From an uncultured Oscillospiraceae bacterium (GTDB lineage: Bacteria > Bacillota > Clostridia > Oscillospirales > Acutalibacteraceae): 6,600 nucleotides of DNA. The stretch's first letter is position 1. Each line of letters opens with the position of its first letter. Below are positions 5,616 through 6,600 of this stretch, one piece after another. The stretch spans positions 1 to 6,600 of the forward strand of contig URNB01000106.1 in NCBI GenBank assembly GCA_900549055.1. Direction: 5' to 3'. A program made the translations under genes and the position numbers. A model generated the notes under the pieces. That model ran no database searches, was not told the origin of the DNA, and worked only from the letters and a program-made list of their open reading frames with translations.

Positions 5616-6185
5616 ATGGGTATTGTTGAGCTTTTCTTAATTGCGGTGGGGCTTTCAATGGACGCGTTTGCCGTTTCGGTATGTAAGGGGCTGTCCACGC
5701 GGCAGCTGAAACCGAAGCATTATTTAATAATCGGCGCGTGGTTCGGCGGCTTTCAGGCGCTTATGCCCACTATCGGTTACCTTTTAGGCTCAACCTTTGA
5801 AAAATATATAACAAGGTATGACCACTGGGTCGCCTTTGTGCTGCTCTCGTTTATAGGCGGAAATATGCTTAAGGAAGGCTTTTCAAAGGACACCGAAACC
5901 ACCGATTCGTCCTTCGGCGTATCGGCAATGGCGGTGCTGGCGGTTGCCACAAGCATTGACGCGCTTGCCGTAGGCATAACCTTTGCGCTGCTGCCGAATG
6001 TAAATATTATAGCCGCAGTGTGCTTTATAGGCGCCATAACCTTTATTATTTCGGGCATAGGGCTTAAGGTTGGAAATGTTTTCGGTCTGAAATACAAAAG
6101 CAAGGCGGAAATTGCCGGCGGAATAATACTTATTTTAATAGGTATAAAAATTCTGCTTGAACATTTAGACATTATAAATTTTTAA
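5616..6185 (+). CDS. mntP: manganese efflux pump MntP
   Basis: Exports Mn2+ across the cytoplasmic membrane to prevent manganese toxicity. The 189-residue protein has the usual MntP length and about six hydrophobic segments: roughly 3-23, 35-57, 70-84, 104-126, 131-152 and 165-183. Both halves carry the internal-repeat signature with a membrane Asp: GLSMDAFAVSVCKG (Asp16) and ATSIDALAVG (Asp115). The DHWVAFVLLSFIGGNMLKEGF segment (69-89) and the GLKVGNVFG stretch are also family-typical. The ATG at 5616 is preceded by GGGGG (5603-5607) with an eight-base spacer, directly after the riboswitch terminator, so the upstream Mn2+ riboswitch is its regulator. It is divergent from the citrate synthase operon. 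Its stop codon overlaps that of the convergent phosphatase gene. The sequence shows no damage. Confidence 0.96.
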   Translation: MGIVELFLIAVGLSMDAFAVSVCKGLSTRQLKPKHYLIIGAWFGGFQALMPTIGYLLGSTFEKYITRYDHWVAFVLLSFIGGNMLKEGFSKDTETTDSSFGVSAMAVLAVATSIDALAVGITFALLPNVNIIAAVCFIGAITFIISGIGLKVGNVFGLKYKSKAEIAGGIILILIGIKILLEHLDIINF

Positions 6186-6600
6186 AGCAGAATGCTTTCA
6201 AGCGCCGAAACGCTTTCGGCTATAGCGTCGGCTCCCGCGTTTTCAAGCTCTTTTCTGTTTCCGAAGCCGTAAAGCACGCCGACAGTCGCTATTCCGTTAA
6301 ATTTAGCCCCCTCTATATCGTGAAAACGGTCGCCCACCATAACGGCGGCCGTTTTGTCTTTTATGCCGCAGGCGTTTATAACGTATTCTATTACCTGATA
6401 TTTTTCATTGCGCGTGTCGTCAAAGCTTGCGCCGCCTATAAAATAAAAATATTTCGACAGCCCGAAATGCTCCAATATAATTTTTGCGAATTTTTCCGGC
6501 TTTGAGGTTGCAAGCACCGCTTTCTTCCCCGCACCTTGCAGCTTTTCAAGCAGCGCGGGTATTCCGGGGTACACCTCGCAATCAAGCACGCCTTTTACAT
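6182..6600 (-). CDS. HAD-superfamily phosphatase, phosphoglycolate phosphatase-like (5' end outside window)
   Basis: A haloacid dehalogenase-type phosphomonoesterase acting on a small soluble phosphate ester. The visible part is about 139 C-terminal residues. The frame stays open to the window edge, so the true start and the first catalytic motif (DxDGT) plus most of the cap domain are missing. The GTG at 6589 is therefore probably internal. Seen are the end of the cap (CEVYPGIPALLEKL), motif II Thr/Ser in LATSKPEKF, the motif III Lys in RNEKYQVIEY, and motif IV MVGDRFHDIEGAK with its two metal-site Asp residues. This pattern, with FGLSKYFYFIGGASFD and GVLYGFG, fits the Gph/PpaX/5'-nucleotidase-like HAD-IA group; the exact substrate cannot be told. 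It converges on mntP with a 4-bp overlap and seems unrelated to the operon. Confidence 0.9.
   Translation of the reverse strand, partial: VKGVLDCEVYPGIPALLEKLQGAGKKAVLATSKPEKFAKIILEHFGLSKYFYFIGGASFDDTRNEKYQVIEYVINACGIKDKTAAVMVGDRFHDIEGAKFNGIATVGVLYGFGNRKELENAGADAIAESVSALESILL
6184..6220. repeat. two small hairpins at the mntP/phosphatase junction
   Basis: AAAGCA-GAA-TGCTTT (6184-6198) and GCCGAAA-CGC-TTTCGGC (6204-6220) are perfect inverted repeats with three-base loops, one after the other past the mntP stop. They lie within the last codons of the phosphatase gene. Neither is followed by a T-run on the plus strand, so they are not classical terminators. They might still help end or protect the mntP transcript where the two genes collide. 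They may also simply reflect codon content. Confidence 0.3.

Noticed and set aside
6182..6589. Complete short phosphatase starting at the GTG at 6589
   Set aside because: The frame stays open to the window edge, and the protein would lack the nucleophile motif DxDGT, so this is an internal codon of a longer gene.
1..6600. CRISPR array, tRNA, rRNA, insertion sequence, phage or defence genes
   Set aside because: I saw no spaced direct repeats, cloverleaf, transposase motifs or terminal inverted repeats. The window is compact core metabolism and metal homeostasis.

Overview
The window looks like the chromosome of an anaerobic, low-to-medium-GC member of the Firmicutes, most likely a gut-type clostridium (Oscillospiraceae/Ruminococcaceae-like). 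This rests on the gene content (a Re-type citrate synthase with an Aquifex-type aconitase), purine-rich Shine-Dalgarno sites, consensus sigma-A promoters and a transcription-terminating Mn2+ riboswitch. The placement is an inference; there is no rRNA or other phylogenetic marker here.

Positions 216-5344 on the minus strand form a tight four-gene operon. In transcription order it encodes a Re-citrate synthase-like enzyme (a DRE-TIM enzyme usually labelled isopropylmalate synthase), a GntR/FCD transcription factor, aconitase and isocitrate dehydrogenase. Gaps between genes are 21, 5 and 6 bp. Together the three enzymes turn oxaloacetate plus acetyl-CoA into 2-oxoglutarate, the oxidative half-TCA route that strict anaerobes use to make glutamate. 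One near-perfect sigma-A promoter (TTGACA-17-TATAAT) lies upstream. A perfect 12-bp palindrome, ATTGTATACAAT, overlaps the end of its -10 box and the predicted start of transcription. It has the form of a GntR/FCD operator, so the embedded regulator probably represses its own operon, with a pathway metabolite such as citrate as a plausible signal (inference).

Divergent from the operon, positions 5448-6185 on the plus strand hold a manganese-export unit: a sigma-A promoter, a yybP-ykoY (Mn2+) riboswitch, an intrinsic terminator that shares bases with the aptamer's closing stem, and mntP. This is the layout of a transcriptional ON switch. Re-citrate synthases are Mn2+/Co2+-dependent in characterised cases, so this neighbourhood is suggestive.

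The right end (6182-6600, minus) is the C-terminal part of a HAD-superfamily phosphatase (phosphoglycolate phosphatase-like) whose 5' end lies outside the window. It converges on mntP, and their stop codons overlap. The left end (1-215) has no recognisable gene. It holds a 32-bp perfect palindrome at the window edge, a smaller GC-rich hairpin and a possible weak terminator for the operon.
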